Shown one piece after another: positions 46,676-58,881 of a stretch of DNA of 64,000 nucleotides. How positions within the stretch are numbered: the first letter of the stretch is position 1; the number at the start of each line of letters is the position of its first letter. Source of the stretch: Fomitopsis serialis (Eukaryota; Basidiomycota; Agaricomycetes; Polyporales; Fomitopsidaceae); contig NW_025954975.1 in assembly GCF_022376445.1 (NCBI RefSeq), positions 62,001 to 126,000 on the forward strand, given 5' to 3'. Both the position numbers and the translations under genes were made by a program. The notes under the pieces are model-generated. The model ran no database searches. It was given only the letters and a program-made list of their open reading frames with translations, and was not told the origin of the DNA.

Positions 46676-47923
46676 GGTTTGGTGAGTCTCTTAGGTCGGC
46701 TTCGAGCTGGTGATCGTGAGAGCTGAGCATGTATATGCAGTAGCACTTCGCTTCGCTTCCCAGGATCGCTCATAAGCTCGTGGAGCGGGCCTTATGGCTT
46801 GGAACTTCATTCAATCTTCGTGGTGGTGCCGGGCATGACTAGATCAGGATAGAGCGGGACGGACGCTTCTTGTCGGTGTGTGCACATGATATTATTATTA
46901 CTCAATCATGCGCTGTTGTGATTGCATCGAGTACAGCATGTATTATTCGCAATGATCTATGTATGTTCCCAGGCATTCTCAACCAACGAACTCTGTCGGT
47001 CCCTTTGTGTAGCGTTGGACCTAGTGATCAGTCACGAACACGTGTACAATTGGGTGCGTTTCCTTGATATCCATTGCTCTTGAAGTCCTTGAATAAAGCT
47101 GCGTTCGCACAGCGGTTCGACAAACTTGTTTTAGGCGCAACTAAATGCAAGGAACCTCGACCTGCGTGACCACGCCCGCTGTCAGCCCAGCATCAATACC
47201 AAACATAAGATACGCCATTGATCCCGGTCAGTACTCAGATTGCTGTATGCGAGCGAAACGACTGAATGCAGACGCGCCTTCGAATGGCGATGCAGTGATC
47301 GCGGGGGATTTTCGGTCCGTATCTCGTCCCAAACCAGCAACACTTATTGGACAAGATATCGGATCAGTCGAACTTTCCATTTCTGGACACCGACGCCAGC
47401 ACAACGCCGACCACGGTCCAGGCCCAGCATGGGATGCTCCCACCGAATATTACCGTTGCCCGAAATTATCGGGAAGACATGTCTGGGCGAAGGGTGTTCT
47501 CTTGGAGAAAGAGTATATTCTGCAAAACATCCTGTTTGGCCCAGGTCCAAGCGAGGAATTAATGGAAAGTCTCAACGAGAATGTAAGTATTTCTGCACAA
47601 CACGCGTGGTTTGGCCAAAATCAGAGCTGCGCGGTGCGCTATGCCCTTATCTGTATCCATCTGTATCTGATCTATATGGTCCATCAAGCTTTTGCTTCAC
47701 CGTTGCAGCGCTGTGGCTGCAATCCATTGTTCTCGCCAGCATTCCGCATAGAAGCCGGCCGGCCACGATGGCCTGTTGAATATGCAGCCGTGGCCTGGGA
47801 GCAAGTGTGGCTCCCTTTGTCTGCAACCACAGTTGACCTGGGCCACCTGTGCTTTCTCTCGACCGCCACACCCCCCTAGCCCCTGCACCCTGCTCGCCAC
47901 TTGTGATCAGTCTCTGTCGAGCT
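46676..47923. other. intergenic region, 1.25 kb
   Basis: It contains one long plus-strand frame of 244 codons (47145-47879, ATG MQGTSTCVTTPAV). It has no recognisable domain and irregular composition, so I treat it as possible but unsupported. No other gene was seen. Confidence 0.4.
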
Positions 47924-50848
47924 ATGTACCCCTCTTCCAAGTCACGCAGGCACGATGAGTGCTCTCCCGTGGGGCCTACCTCACTCCCGGACGAGACTAC
48001 CACCTTCCCGCTGAATACAGGCAGGGAGGTTTTCGGCTTCCTTTGGACGCGTCGACGCGCGAACTTCCAACCACGACTCAGTCGTGCTCAGGCTCCCATC
48101 AGCCCAGTGTCTGGCATCGAGGCCACACGCGAATCCAGTGGGACTGCACCGCAACCTCCGGCCATCGCGGCCGTGTCTGCCGCCTCCTCTTCGACACACA
48201 TCGCCCCGCCCCCGGAGCTCTGCAGCGACGATGAGCGCTGTCCTGAGGAGTATACTCCTCCGAGCTTGCCGGACGAGACTGCCGCCCTCGCATCAAATCC
48301 AGAGGATCATAACGTTCTTGGCTTCCTCACAACTCGCCTACGCTCCACTTCCAGTTCACGGTCTACTTCTACTTCTGCCTCCGTGCCTGTGCCGGACGTC
48401 GAGGCTGTCCGCAACTCGAATGAGTCTTCAAACCAATTACCGGGCGTCGTGGCCGCCCGGACCACTTCACCCTCGGGATACTCCTCCCCTCGCTCTATCG
48501 AGTCGCAACGATCTGTGGCCTCGCCTCCGTGCTCATGGGACAAAGACATTGAGGAGTTTGCTTCACAGCCTGGTCGCCCTCCTACTTCCATCGCGTCTGC
48601 CATTGACGAAGCCTCACCCGTCCAATCAGTCTACGAAAGCGGCAGCAGCAGAGGAAGTTGGATGAAGTATGTCTACTTCCACTCTCATTCGCCACACCGT
48701 CCATGAGCTCACGCCACTCTTGACCAAGTGATTTCAGCTGCTACGAACCTGCAGTGGAGAGGCTCAACTCCGACGATGGGGGCGTACACTCGCCTCGCGC
48801 TGTATGCGCCGCCCCAACCCCTGAATTCGAATTAGTGGCATACCCAACGTGCGACAAGTACGAACTATGCGACTATCGCACGCCAGAAGAGCGTGCCTCT
48901 GACCCAATCTCGGCGTTCTCACTGGAAGGCTGGCTTTTAGTATGGGACTGCTACTGGCGACGCGTCATCGACGCGGAGGTCACCAAGGAAGAGATCGCTG
49001 TCGCTGAATCCCTTTGCACTGAAATACGGGGCCTGTGGTTCGCGCAAGCGATGGCGGCCACGACTTTGGCGGAAGAACAAACAGCGCACGGTTGCCTCGA
49101 AGACCTGGCGGAATTGCCCTACTACGTGGACATCCACGAGGGCGACGAGATCTGGGCAGAAGACTTCAACGCTGGATACGAGTCTTCGGCGAGCGAGGCT
49201 GAGTATAGCGGCTCCGATGCTGACGCTTGGAAACATTTGGGGCGACGCTACACCCTAGACCTTCCCTCGCCAAGCGAAGCGAGCGACTTTTTCGTCGAAG
49301 ATGTGCCCCCAGCCTCCTTCAAAATAAACCCTCCCTTTGAGATATTGAGTGAGTTTTTGGTCTATTTCTCTGTTTGGTCACTGGGTTCTGACGAGCCTGA
49401 TCTGGGAGAAGGTGACACCGAGGAGGAGCCCAACAAAGTCGTCAAGGAAGTCCATGAGGACTGCGCGGACATCAGAGACGCTGACGAGAGAGACCGAGCG
49501 GAATTCAAGGGACGTATCATCTCGATCTATAATCAGTACAAGCGCAAGTGGTACACCCTTCACGGCACCATCGGAGAGGGCGGGTGCGCGCGCATCTTCC
49601 ACGCAACAGACGACAACGGCAGGTCATTTGCGGTCAAAGTCACGCATAAAATGCACGCCTTCAGGTCGCCGGTGAGCAGGAAACTGCTCCTTCAGGAGCT
49701 TGCCGTCATGGGTGCGGCGAGGGCGCAGCGATGCAAGCGGCTGCAAGGAGTGGTCGAGAGTTGGGAGACCGGGGAGAACGTCTTTTTCCTCATGGTACGT
49801 TTTTGTGGGTGCCCCTTCCTTCGCAGTCCTGACAGTATCTCGTATTAGGATGTTATGCACGGTGATCTCAGGAGGACGCTTAGCCATAGAACAAGGGAGA
49901 AGGAGACCTGGGATGAGAAAAATTACTGCGCTGAGATGGTAGGCACTCAACCACCCGAACACTTCTCACGATGCTTACAGCTTTGGGCTTCGCTTGTATA
50001 GGTCTATGCAGTCTACCTCCTGCACGGCGCAGGAGTCATTCATAGAGACATTAAACCGGATAATTTCCTGATGAACGAGAACGGACAATGCGTTCTTGCT
50101 GATTTTGGCCTGGCTTTCTACCCCAAGAACACCAGAGGTGTACCCTTCGAATGCAGAACCACCCGCGGGTACTACGGGACGCCGGGATACCTATCCCCGG
50201 AACAAGAACGCAGGCAAGATTACAATTTCAAGATTGACATCTGGCAACTTGGCTGCGTCTGGGTCGAGATGTTCGCCTGTCTCTCCGGCCCCTGGATGTA
50301 TCAACATCCAGAGGTGTTCTCCTTGGACGACGACGAAGCACGCTCAGTGTTGCGCGACAGTGTACGCAAGCTCTGCAAAGATCCGAGGGATCCGGTAGAT
50401 TTGCTGCAGCGAGTACGTGTGTGGCGGCGAACAACTGTCTTTTCCGCTTTTCCTGATCACACTGTTGCAGATGACCGAGATCAACCCTCGAGACCGGCCG
50501 ACGGCTCGACAAATTATGGAACACAGCTTTTTCGAAGGCATCGATTGGCATGACATAGCAGACGACAAGTCTTATCGTACGTCGGCAGCTGGCTGCTATT
50601 CATACATTGTAGACTGACTACTACTCGCCGCGCGATCAGACTCCTTCCGCCCGGATCCTGTCATCCCCGATACGGAACGTGTAACCAGCTTTGACTTCGC
50701 CACTTTCCATCAAGGCGTCGGTTCAGAGTTCAAGGAATATGGACGCGACTATGCAGGTGATCTGGTCGCGCCCAAGGGAGTACGAGAGAGAATCGATATG
50801 TGGAAGACACATCGGAACGCATTTGCTTGGCCGCGTCGTAAATCCTAG
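47924..50848 (+). CDS. serine/threonine protein kinase with duplicated N-terminal segment
   Basis: Six exons (47924-48666, 48738-49794, 49849-49938, 50002-50412, 50471-50576, 50640-50848) total 871 codons without a frame break. The kinase domain is C-terminal: the glycine loop IGEGGCARIFHA, lysine in SFAVKVTHK, HRDIKPDNFLMNE with the catalytic Asp, DFGLA, and GTPGYLSPEQ in place of APE. All catalytic residues are present, so an active kinase is expected. The first 200 residues are Ser/Pro-rich and contain two copies of an about 92-residue unit (SLPDET...GFL.TR...P.....EA.R.S). A middle helical region (EGWLLVWDCYWRRVIDAEVT) and an acidic stretch precede the kinase. The subfamily is uncertain. 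Confidence 0.85.
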
Positions 50849-51532
50849 TTCAATCTTCGGCCGGTGTCCACTGGTTCGGAACTGGGTTCACGATGAGCCC
50901 ACTGTGACGTTCTCTCATTATTCCTTCTTCCTTATAGGGATCCTCTCTTCATGTCCGGCTTGATCTTCTGCTCTCCAGCAGACTGAGGACACTGCCGCTT
51001 ACCCACAATTACTACAATGCAGTACCGTTATGGTCGCTTGCCGCCAGTTTTGTCTTGTATACACTCATGTCGCCCTTGACCGTACCCATCGTGCTACCTG
51101 CTCCCCACGTTTTGCTTTGTTGCTGTGTTCTTGTTGCTACTCTACTTGGTCAATTGTTGTGGTTTTCTTCTAGTCGTATACATGCTACATGTACAAGGAG
51201 ACGTGTTCCGCTGCATCAGTGGTCTCGTCCTCGGCAATACTGATGCTCACGCCCCTCTTACCGTACCGCTCTCATAGGCACTTCGTGCGACTCGTGGATC
51301 AGAACACGACAGCTATGTGATGCTATTAACGTCAGATGTAAGTAATACAATGCAACCAATGAACCAACAACTGGATGAGAGACTTCTGTGTAGAGAGAGA
51401 ATGCCGAGCTGCGACGAAAATGCGACAATTATGCAAGTGGGGTATGGTGTTACACTGTGTACGAGGGTCCGTTGTGAAGTGCGTGCACTGAGAGAATTTC
51501 TGGGCCGTCTAGCGCCATCAGTGCGGCATATT
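50849..51532. other. intergenic region, 0.7 kb
   Basis: This is the 3' flank of the kinase gene and the 3' side of the minus-strand orphan. No gene or repeat was recognised. Confidence 0.5.
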
Positions 51533-52177
51533 CTATGCAGGTAGATCGACAGCCACCGTCCTGGAGAGCGCGCTGGGGACGTAGGTCTGCCCTGCCATGC
51601 AGGGGCTGCGCCGCCTGCGCATGGGTCTTCCGCAATTCCTGCTGAGTAGAATGCATGCCACGAGTCTTCCTCTAGCCTCGTGGTAACCGAACTCCGGTAG
51701 CAGCATGACGGGCTGGATACCGGGTGGGACGACGACAGCCTCAATAGGAGCGACAGGCTGAGATGCCGAAGGAGACAGTGAAGAAGTGACTGACTCGGGA
51801 AGGGCGGGCGGTGGTATGCGCGTACGAGAGGCAATCGAAGGAGAGGAAGGGGTCGAACGCGGCGGAGGGCTCACTATTTCGATGATCGGCTGGTCTGCGA
51901 ATGGATCCTCTGCGTAGGTGCTCAGCAGTGGGTGCCGCAATGGAGGCCGGGGGGCTGGTCTACGCATGCGCGGAGTAGAGACAGCTTGTGGTGTCGGCGC
52001 AGAGCCCGTGCGGCCGCCGGAGATGAAGAAGTGGGTGGGCTTGCCATGAGGGTTGACGGAGACGTTCGGGAGTTTAGTGAACGATGACGCCTGCGCCGAT
52101 GAGATCGAAGAATTGACAACGAAAGCAGGACCAAATGGCCCATGAACGGGGTGGCTGCGGTGCGACTGGATGGCCAT
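51533..52177 (-). CDS. Pro/Ser-rich hypothetical protein
   Basis: From the ATG at 52177 (MAIQSHRSHPVHGPFGPAFV) an open frame runs 214 codons. The first 60 residues are of mixed composition with GKPTHFFISGGRTGS; the rest is Pro/Ser-rich (PPPRSTPSSPSIASRTRIPP, SLSPSASQPVAPIEAVVVPP). After the segment LLPEFGYHEARG the composition changes, so the true end may be spliced. There is no signal peptide or membrane segment. I cannot assign a family; the protein is probably mainly disordered. Confidence 0.4.
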   Translation of the reverse strand: MAIQSHRSHPVHGPFGPAFVVNSSISSAQASSFTKLPNVSVNPHGKPTHFFISGGRTGSAPTPQAVSTPRMRRPAPRPPLRHPLLSTYAEDPFADQPIIEIVSPPPRSTPSSPSIASRTRIPPPALPESVTSSLSPSASQPVAPIEAVVVPPGIQPVMLLPEFGYHEARGRLVACILLSRNCGRPMRRRRSPCMAGQTYVPSALSRTVAVDLPA

Positions 52178-54533
52178 TGCGAGACGGTTGAAGACACGGC
52201 GCAGGCGGTGCTGGACAATGCGCGAGGACAGTGAGTATGCGGTCCATTGAGTACTAGGGATCAAAGGACAATACCTAGCTGGGATCTCACAGGGGGATGT
52301 TGACGCACACAGCGGGCGAGCAGAAGATAAATAGAGACGAATGGTAAGGAGAGAACACGGAGAACAATGGAGGCGAACGAGAACAATGGTGCACTGTTGT
52401 CGCGTCGACGCGCTGGCACCTGCTGGCACCCGTGATCGTGGCTTGTTCTCTCCCATCACCATCAACGGCCCACATTATTGTTCAATGTTCTCTCCGAGCT
52501 CGCCGAGTTGCTTGCAGTATAACCGTCCCCTTTCTGGGCGACATGCGCGCGGAAATACGATATAACAACGGTCTCTTCCTCAAGGCGACTCCGACTGGCG
52601 AGGCGTGTGGTCGAGAACTCGATGGACTCTGAGGCTGCATCTGGTGCGGCGTGTCACATCCTCAGAGCCACCAGCAGTGCTCCCGGCTATTTCATACTAT
52701 GTAACGATGCGCTCAGTGCACCGTCGAACACGCCGGGATTAGGGAGCGAGAGCTAAAGGAATCAAGCTTCAAGTTCCATGAACAGCAGTGCTCGCCCGTC
52801 AGACTTTGAATTTGGACGAAGGTCTCGCTGTGACAGGAATCATAACACCGGTGCGCTGATGATAGCTCTGCTAGCTGAAGCGATTTGTGGGTTATATCTT
52901 TGCATGTAAGCACTCTGATGATTGGTGACACCTATGAAGTTGGGCTATCCGTGGACTATGGTCAAGTGTAGCATATCTCCACCGGCTCACCGCCTTTCCC
53001 AGTCGCGTCGGTGCGTCACAACCATCATTGCTTGATTGACGTGGACACCCACTGTATAACTTATGTATGTCCCTTTGCGTGGAGGTGCCCGCACGAAACC
53101 TAGTGAGTCTCACAACTGTTCCGGACCACTGTGATGACATGTCAGCTGATCCCGTCAATGATCCTAGGATGCACGGCTCCTTTCCACTCTATACCTCGAC
53201 CGAGGTGAGATAATAATACTGGCACTTGACGATCAGGTCTTTCTCGCATTGCAACGCCGCTCAATTCGCAACAGTACTATCGCGGCCCACAAATCCGCTT
53301 ACGCGAATGAATTTTGTCAATGGCAGTACCTTTGTGCCTTCTAGTGCCGTATGTCTCACAGCACGGCCGTTTAACCTCCCTGCCGAAGCCTTTAAGCCTC
53401 AAGCTTGACTTCATAAAGGACCCACACTTGGTCGTGTCACGGCCTGGTCAAGACGAAAGTTGTACTGCACGTACAGTCGTGTGATGCTTGCTTCGCGAAT
53501 CATCGGTCAACGCTGAGCTCCTCGTCTACGGTCGAAAGCATCTAATCAAGGTACCCAGTCGCGCTAGAGGTGTGCAGAGTGTCTTACAGTCGAAGCCTTT
53601 AGTGCTATTCTTGCCTGTGCATCTCAAGAGATCGGGCGCAATGCATACATACCGAGAAAGAAGGCAGCGAAGAGACAGCGTCACATGGCAGTCGTGTTCA
53701 CGAGGACTGTAAGCACAAGCAACAAGGCAGGGGCTCCCACGAAGCGGGCCAGACTTACTGCGGATGACACGAGTATCAGGAATCTCAGGAATATAGCGTC
53801 GTATATGCAATGGTTTGCCCAGACTGCAGACATTAGCTGACGTTCCTGAATTTGGTAGGCACATGGGCATTCCGTGCAAACATGCTACTTTTTCCTTGAC
53901 CGTGACCTTGCAGGGTCCGTTATGACAGGCTATATCTCACATCAAAACTAAGCTGTTGCGCTCATCAGCCCATGATTTACGTTGGAGGTACGACAGCGGG
54001 CGTCCTCCGGTCACACACTCGTGTTTCATCACATCACTGTAGAAACCCCATCGCTGGACTTACGGCACTCACCTTAGCAGACATTGCGGCGAGTCGTCGG
54101 AGGTCATCGGCGACACGAAGGTCAATATAGCTTAATGAGGCCACTGTGAGCCCGAAAGTTGTCCCACTCCCGCAGAGCTAATCTGCACGACTCTTCCTGC
54201 ATGGCATATACTGTCACCGTGGTGCGTCAGTCTTGGTTCTCTGGTGGTCACCGGCATGACTCATGGTCCTCGCAACAAGGGCTGTCCTCTACAATCTCGT
54301 GCCTGGCACGGCTTGCCGTAACGAAACCTATAACACCGCTTGCCGATCGTCGGTGACATGTTTGACTCGATCGCTGGCAGCTTGGGAAGTCGTACGGTAT
54401 CGAACAAACGAGGTGCATCCCATGACAAATTGTCGACGCGAACGGCGCATTTAGTCTTCATGGAGTCCACTCGTCCTGCTTTGTTGCCCCTTGACCTGCA
54501 CCCCCTAGTGCTAGCGACTAACTGGGTCACAGC
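52178..54533. other. gene-poor region, 2.4 kb
   Basis: Only short frames occur, none with a domain, splice chain or similarity that I recognise. No repeats or mobile-element hallmarks were seen. Confidence 0.5.
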
Positions 54534-56554
54534 ATGAGGCCTGCCGTTCTTTACGTGACACTCCCGGCCGTTCTGTCCCTAGTAGGGACGAGCTATGCTC
54601 AGCCTCAGCTACTAAGCAGAGATGTGTCCACAGTTTGCGAGGAGATTGCAGCGGCAATTTCCTCAGAGTCTGACATTTACTATCCATGTACGCATTGATT
54701 CGTCATTGCCCTCAACTTCGACTGACAAACCGTTCAATACAGCTACTCTGCAGTATACCGCCGCGAACTTTCATTGGCTGTCCTCCAGCACTCAGCAATC
54801 AACTTGCACTGTGGAGCCCGGCAATGTCGAGGATGTGGGCGCTGTGGTCAGTTGTCCGCGCATCGGGACGGCTATCTGAGTTCTGATGACAGTGAATAGC
54901 TGAAAGTTCTAGGCGAAAACCAGACACCCTTTGGCGTAGGTCACTTCGATGAGCACGTCGTTGTCTCATCTCAGCATCTCAACAGATCAAGGGCGGCGGA
55001 CATACGGCCAACCCGGGTTCTCATCAACGCCCGGGGTCGAGGTCGCGATGTCGCGCTTCACGAGCGTGACTTACGACGACTCGACGGGAATCGCGAGTAT
55101 CGGCGCGGGAACATCTGGGACGATGTGTATTCTGCGCTGGAACCTTATTCTGTGAACGTAGTCGGCGGACGCGTGACCGGTGTCGGCGTCGCTGGGTTCA
55201 CGCTTGGTGGAGGTTAGTCGGAATGTTCGAGACTTATATCAGTTCTTGACACGTATTGCAGGTTTCTCTTTCAAGACGAATGAGTATGGCTTGACCATCG
55301 ATACGGTCAAAGGGTTCGAATTGGTCTTGTCTAACGGCACAGCTACGAATGTGACTGCTTCGACGAACCCCGACCTATTCTTTGCTCTGAAGGTGATTAA
55401 ATATATCACGTTGGAGGCTGACAGTGCTAACTGCCTTGTACAGGGTGGCTTCAACAACTTTGTAGCATCTCTTCCCTCGAACTCCGACGTTGACTCATGC
55501 GGTAATCCAGGGCATTGTCACGACCTTCTACCTGGAAGCCTACACACAGAGCCAAGTTTGGGTACGCAGCCTCACCCAATTTCACGCGTCACATATTATA
55601 TCCTGATTTCTTGACAGGGCGGTGCCATTCTGATCTCGGGGACACCAAGTGAAGTCGTAGTGGCCACTCAGAACTTCTACGACAACGTGACCGACCCAAA
55701 AGCTGCGATTCTCACCACCATCAACAATGAGATAGGTATTGTAAGTTGCTCATATGTTTAGCCCTTCCTCTTATACGGGCAACTCACGACAATTCTGGAC
55801 TGCGTAGCCGATCACTGAGCTCACCCTTTTCTATAATGCACCGACCCCGCCGGCTGGCATGTTCGACGAATTCTTGGCTATCCCAGCAATCTCCACGGAC
55901 ATCTCAACGCGCTCATACTTGTCGCTTGTCACGTCCACACCTGCTAACGCGACACAAACCGAGCGGTAAGCTTGAAACACGTCGGAGGCTATGTCCGAAA
56001 CGTGACAATATCAATGGCTTTATATAGCGGTTACTTCCATTCGGTGTCTCTCTTCAACCTGACCATCCCGCTTCTTAACGCGATTGTCAACGAGACCACG
56101 GTTTGTCCCAACCTTGAGTCTCGACCTGACGATCCACTAATCGGAGGTCTCTACTTAGTACTGGGCGGAAACATTAGCTCTCCAAGTCCCCGGTCTGTTC
56201 GTCAGCTACGATGTCGAGCCGTTCCTCCCGACCTATCTGTCGCACGGATCGGACTCTGCGTGGCCTCCCAGCCGTGCCACAGGGCTGCTGCCCCTGAACA
56301 TCTACTACTCATGGTGGTACCCAGAGAGCGATGCCCTCGTCAACCGAGTCATGCTCCAAAGCGCAGAGTACCTCACACAGTTTGCCGTGTCGCAGGGCCA
56401 AGACGTAGCGGACGTGTCGTTGTATCCAAACTACGCGATATGGAACACCACTGTGGAACGGTTGTACGGCGGTAACCTGGCGAGGCTGCAGAGTATCAAG
56501 GCGGAATACGACCCTAACAACGTCATGGCACTTGCAGGTGGATGGAAGTTCTAG
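54534..56554 (+). CDS. secreted FAD-linked oxidoreductase (PCMH type, berberine-bridge-like)
   Basis: This enzyme class oxidises alcohols, sugars or secondary metabolites with covalently bound FAD. The signal peptide is MRPAVLYVTLPAVLSLVGTSYA. About nine short introns are placed, for example 54688-54742. FAD-domain motifs are KGGGHTANPGFSSTPGVEV with the flavin-linking His, ASIGAG, then NIWDDVYSALEPY, VGGRVTGVGVAGFTLGGG and FSFKTNEYGLTIDTVKGFEL. The position that holds Cys in bicovalent enzymes lies in VAGFTLGGG and has none, so single His linkage is expected. It ends with the family C-terminus, YGGNLARLQSIKAEYDPNNV then WKF. The frame slips by one base at the G run 55107-55109. Several N-glycosylation sites (NGT, NVT, NLT) fit secretion. 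Confidence 0.85.
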
Positions 56555-56668
56555 GGCAAGGCAAAACACGCTCAATAGCTTTCGTTGATATTGAGTAACG
56601 GACGAATTTATTGAGTCATGATACATCTGATGTTAGGTTGTTGGAAGCGCTTCTTTAGTACGGAGACT

Positions 56669-58232
56669 TCACGGAGACTGATCTTCCGCAAAGAAGACGA
56701 CAGTGGCCGTGACACTGCTTCTGTGGACGGCGTCAGGACAAGTTGTAAGCATGCGTAGATGCACGCACTTTGTCATGCTGGGTCCTTGTCCTGCGATGGC
56801 TTCGGAACCTGTGCCCCTGTTCAGAGCATTGCGCAGCAAGTGTGTCGCCACGTTCCGGTCCTCGCTCCGGTATGACCGTGCGCCATCCACCAGCGGTGCC
56901 ACCAGGAAGTCATTCGGAGACGCTACGTGTTTTCTTCCGCTTCCACCTCGTTGGCGCCACTGCTCGTCAAGCCACATACCAACCAAGCCCACTGCTTCCT
57001 CGCTCGTCAGACGATCCCACATCCCGCGCGTACCCATGATGAGGAAGTCGCCTGGCTGCACAGTCGTAGAGGTCACCTCCGGCTCTGCAGTGAGATACGG
57101 AGGCGTTTTGACGTCGGGAGGAGTCGGCCCGCCGATGGATGCTTCTTGCATTCGCCTGCGAGTGTCTCCGTCCCACTTGTACATGGCATCACCAAAGGAG
57201 CGCGTGGGGCCTCCGCTCAGGACGCGGCCATTGTACACGACTGCCTCTCCTGGATGACGCGCGTTGAGACGGTACTCTTCGGCGAGATTGCTGCTGTCTT
57301 GTTCTACGGACAGGACGCGAACCTGATAGACCACCTCGCCGTCTTTGTTGCGCGTGCGTCGGCCGAGGACAGCGCGCGAGTCGCCTGTCAGTGCGATGTG
57401 AAGATTCCTGCTGTAAGAGTCGTAGAAGCTGAGTAGCGCGGATGATCCTGAGTGGGCAGGAGCTAGCATGTCAACTCCAGCGCTGGGTGCGGGGTCGAAG
57501 AGGGCCCTGTCGACTGAGCCATATACGATGTCTCGGTCAAGGCACTTGAAAGTATCTTTGAGTGTTTGATCGATGTCACCGGGAGAAGGAGTAGGCGGGC
57601 GGTCTCGCGACGCACTGGCTTCGTACAGTCGTGAGTAGAGGTCAGCCAGAGCGCCTGAGACCGCAATGACGATATTGTCGCGTAGCCACGCGCTGGTAGA
57701 GTGGCCGTTGCGTCCTTCCAGCACAGCGAGTACGGACCAATACCCAGACGGAACGGGCAGCACTGCTTCAGTATTCATGCTCTCCGGAGTGTCAGTGCTC
57801 GTAGATGTCAGTCTCAACACATCTCACTCTGGATTGTATGTATTGAACGTACCTAGCGATCTGTGCGTTGTCGTAGCGATGAATTCCCGTCTGCCCACCT
57901 GGCAACTGGGAACTCTCCAAAAGACGCAAAGACGTGGGCTGTCCATCACTCACTTCGCCTACTGCACGCTCGTAGTACGAGTACGAACAGTGCGAAGTGG
58001 AGCTGTCAGTGAGTGACGACAGGTCGCCACGGCTTCTCCTGCTTGTTTGTCCATCATCGCCGTCCATGTGCACTGGCGAAGAGGTCAAAATAAGAGAGGC
58101 TAGACCGACTAGGCCTGCGAGAGCCCAGCCTGTCCTGTGCGTACTTGCATTGGCGGAAAAGCGACGTGCCGTCTGCGAGTGTAAACCTCTCGTGGCTGTT
58201 GACGGAACGATGCAGTGATATTGACGCAGCAT
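56669..58232 (-). CDS. PP2C-fold protein lacking metal motifs, mitochondrial-type leader
   Basis: It resembles the Ptc5/PDP branch of PP2C phosphatases, which act in mitochondria. Exons 58232-57853 and 57812-56669 (40-bp intron) total 507 residues. The start MLRQYHCIVPSTATRGLHS is basic and presequence-like, followed by a membrane segment (WALAGLVGLASLILTSS). The PP2C body is recognisable: STSAWLRDNIVIAVSGALAD, IALTGDSRAVLG, GGPTRSFGDAMYKWDG, LTSEEAVGLVGMWLDEQW and SVTATVVFF. But the usual DGHxG is EGRNG, the usual DGLWD is RGMWD, and the usual RDDIT before the last strand is RSSVT. Loss of these metal-binding Asp residues predicts no phosphatase activity. The changes are substitutions in an intact frame, not slips. 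Confidence 0.8.
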
Positions 58233-58881
58233 GGTGGACTCGGAGGCCCACTGGTGCAAGCCTTCCGCAACAACATTGCAATATTGCCTGTTTCACGAAA
58301 TTATGCCTAGAGGTTGAGTAGAATCTATGGGGTCGAGTACAGATCATGAGATACTTACTTCAACACAGTGGGGTGAACTCAGATAGCAGCAAGGATGAAC
58401 GAATGTGATACACTGTCACTTAGACTCGGACTGTCACAATTCGACGTAAGTTAAGTGGCTTGCCGGAGTCGAGTCGGTGGCGGACGCCACATCAAATCGG
58501 AGATGCGATCGGAGATTTATGTGGCTGAGAATCACAAGCTTGTCGAGGCCTCCTGTGGCTAAATCGTCCTCATCCAACTCCTTCCAACTCATTGTCTAAC
58601 TGTCGGCGGTGCTGTCTTGACCTGGAAATGGGAAAATGTTATGAGTCCCAGAGGTAGTCCATACACAACTCAAGATTATCTGGACGGTAATAAAGACAGC
58701 CCAGGCGATGTCTATTATTCTAGGTCTCGATACGAGCTCCGGCCTCGGCCCTTGGGGGTTGGGGTGCTCTCCCCAACAACTCAGGTTCATAGCGCTGCGG
58801 TCATTTGGAATGGCTGTATAAAATCACTGGAGAAGTGGCATCGTCGGTTGTGGGCCGCCCTCTCTCTCTCCGACGCGCGAG
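58233..58881. other. divergent promoter region, PP2C-like gene and desaturase
   Basis: 649 bp separate the two divergent starts. Apart from a TATAAAA box for the desaturase at 58817-58823, no regulatory element was recognised. Confidence 0.5.
58817..58823 (+). promoter_or_regulatory. TATA box of the desaturase gene
   Basis: A perfect TATAAAA lies 59-65 bp upstream of the desaturase ATG at 58882, the expected spacing for a strongly expressed fungal gene. Confidence 0.6.

Noticed and set aside
45755..46713. Long alternative frames on both strands inside the GT8 gene (290 and 234 codons)
   Set aside because: They are shadows of GC-rich coding sequence, highly Arg-rich and without domains; the GT8 frame has the DxD motif and an in-phase exon chain.
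47145..47879. 244-codon plus-strand frame upstream of the kinase as a gene
   Set aside because: It has an ATG but no domain, irregular composition and overlapping alternative frames of similar length; support is insufficient.
56703..57436. Plus-strand frames of 169-184 codons opposite the PP2C-like gene
   Set aside because: The minus-strand frame carries the PP2C fold motifs and splices in phase with a presequence exon.
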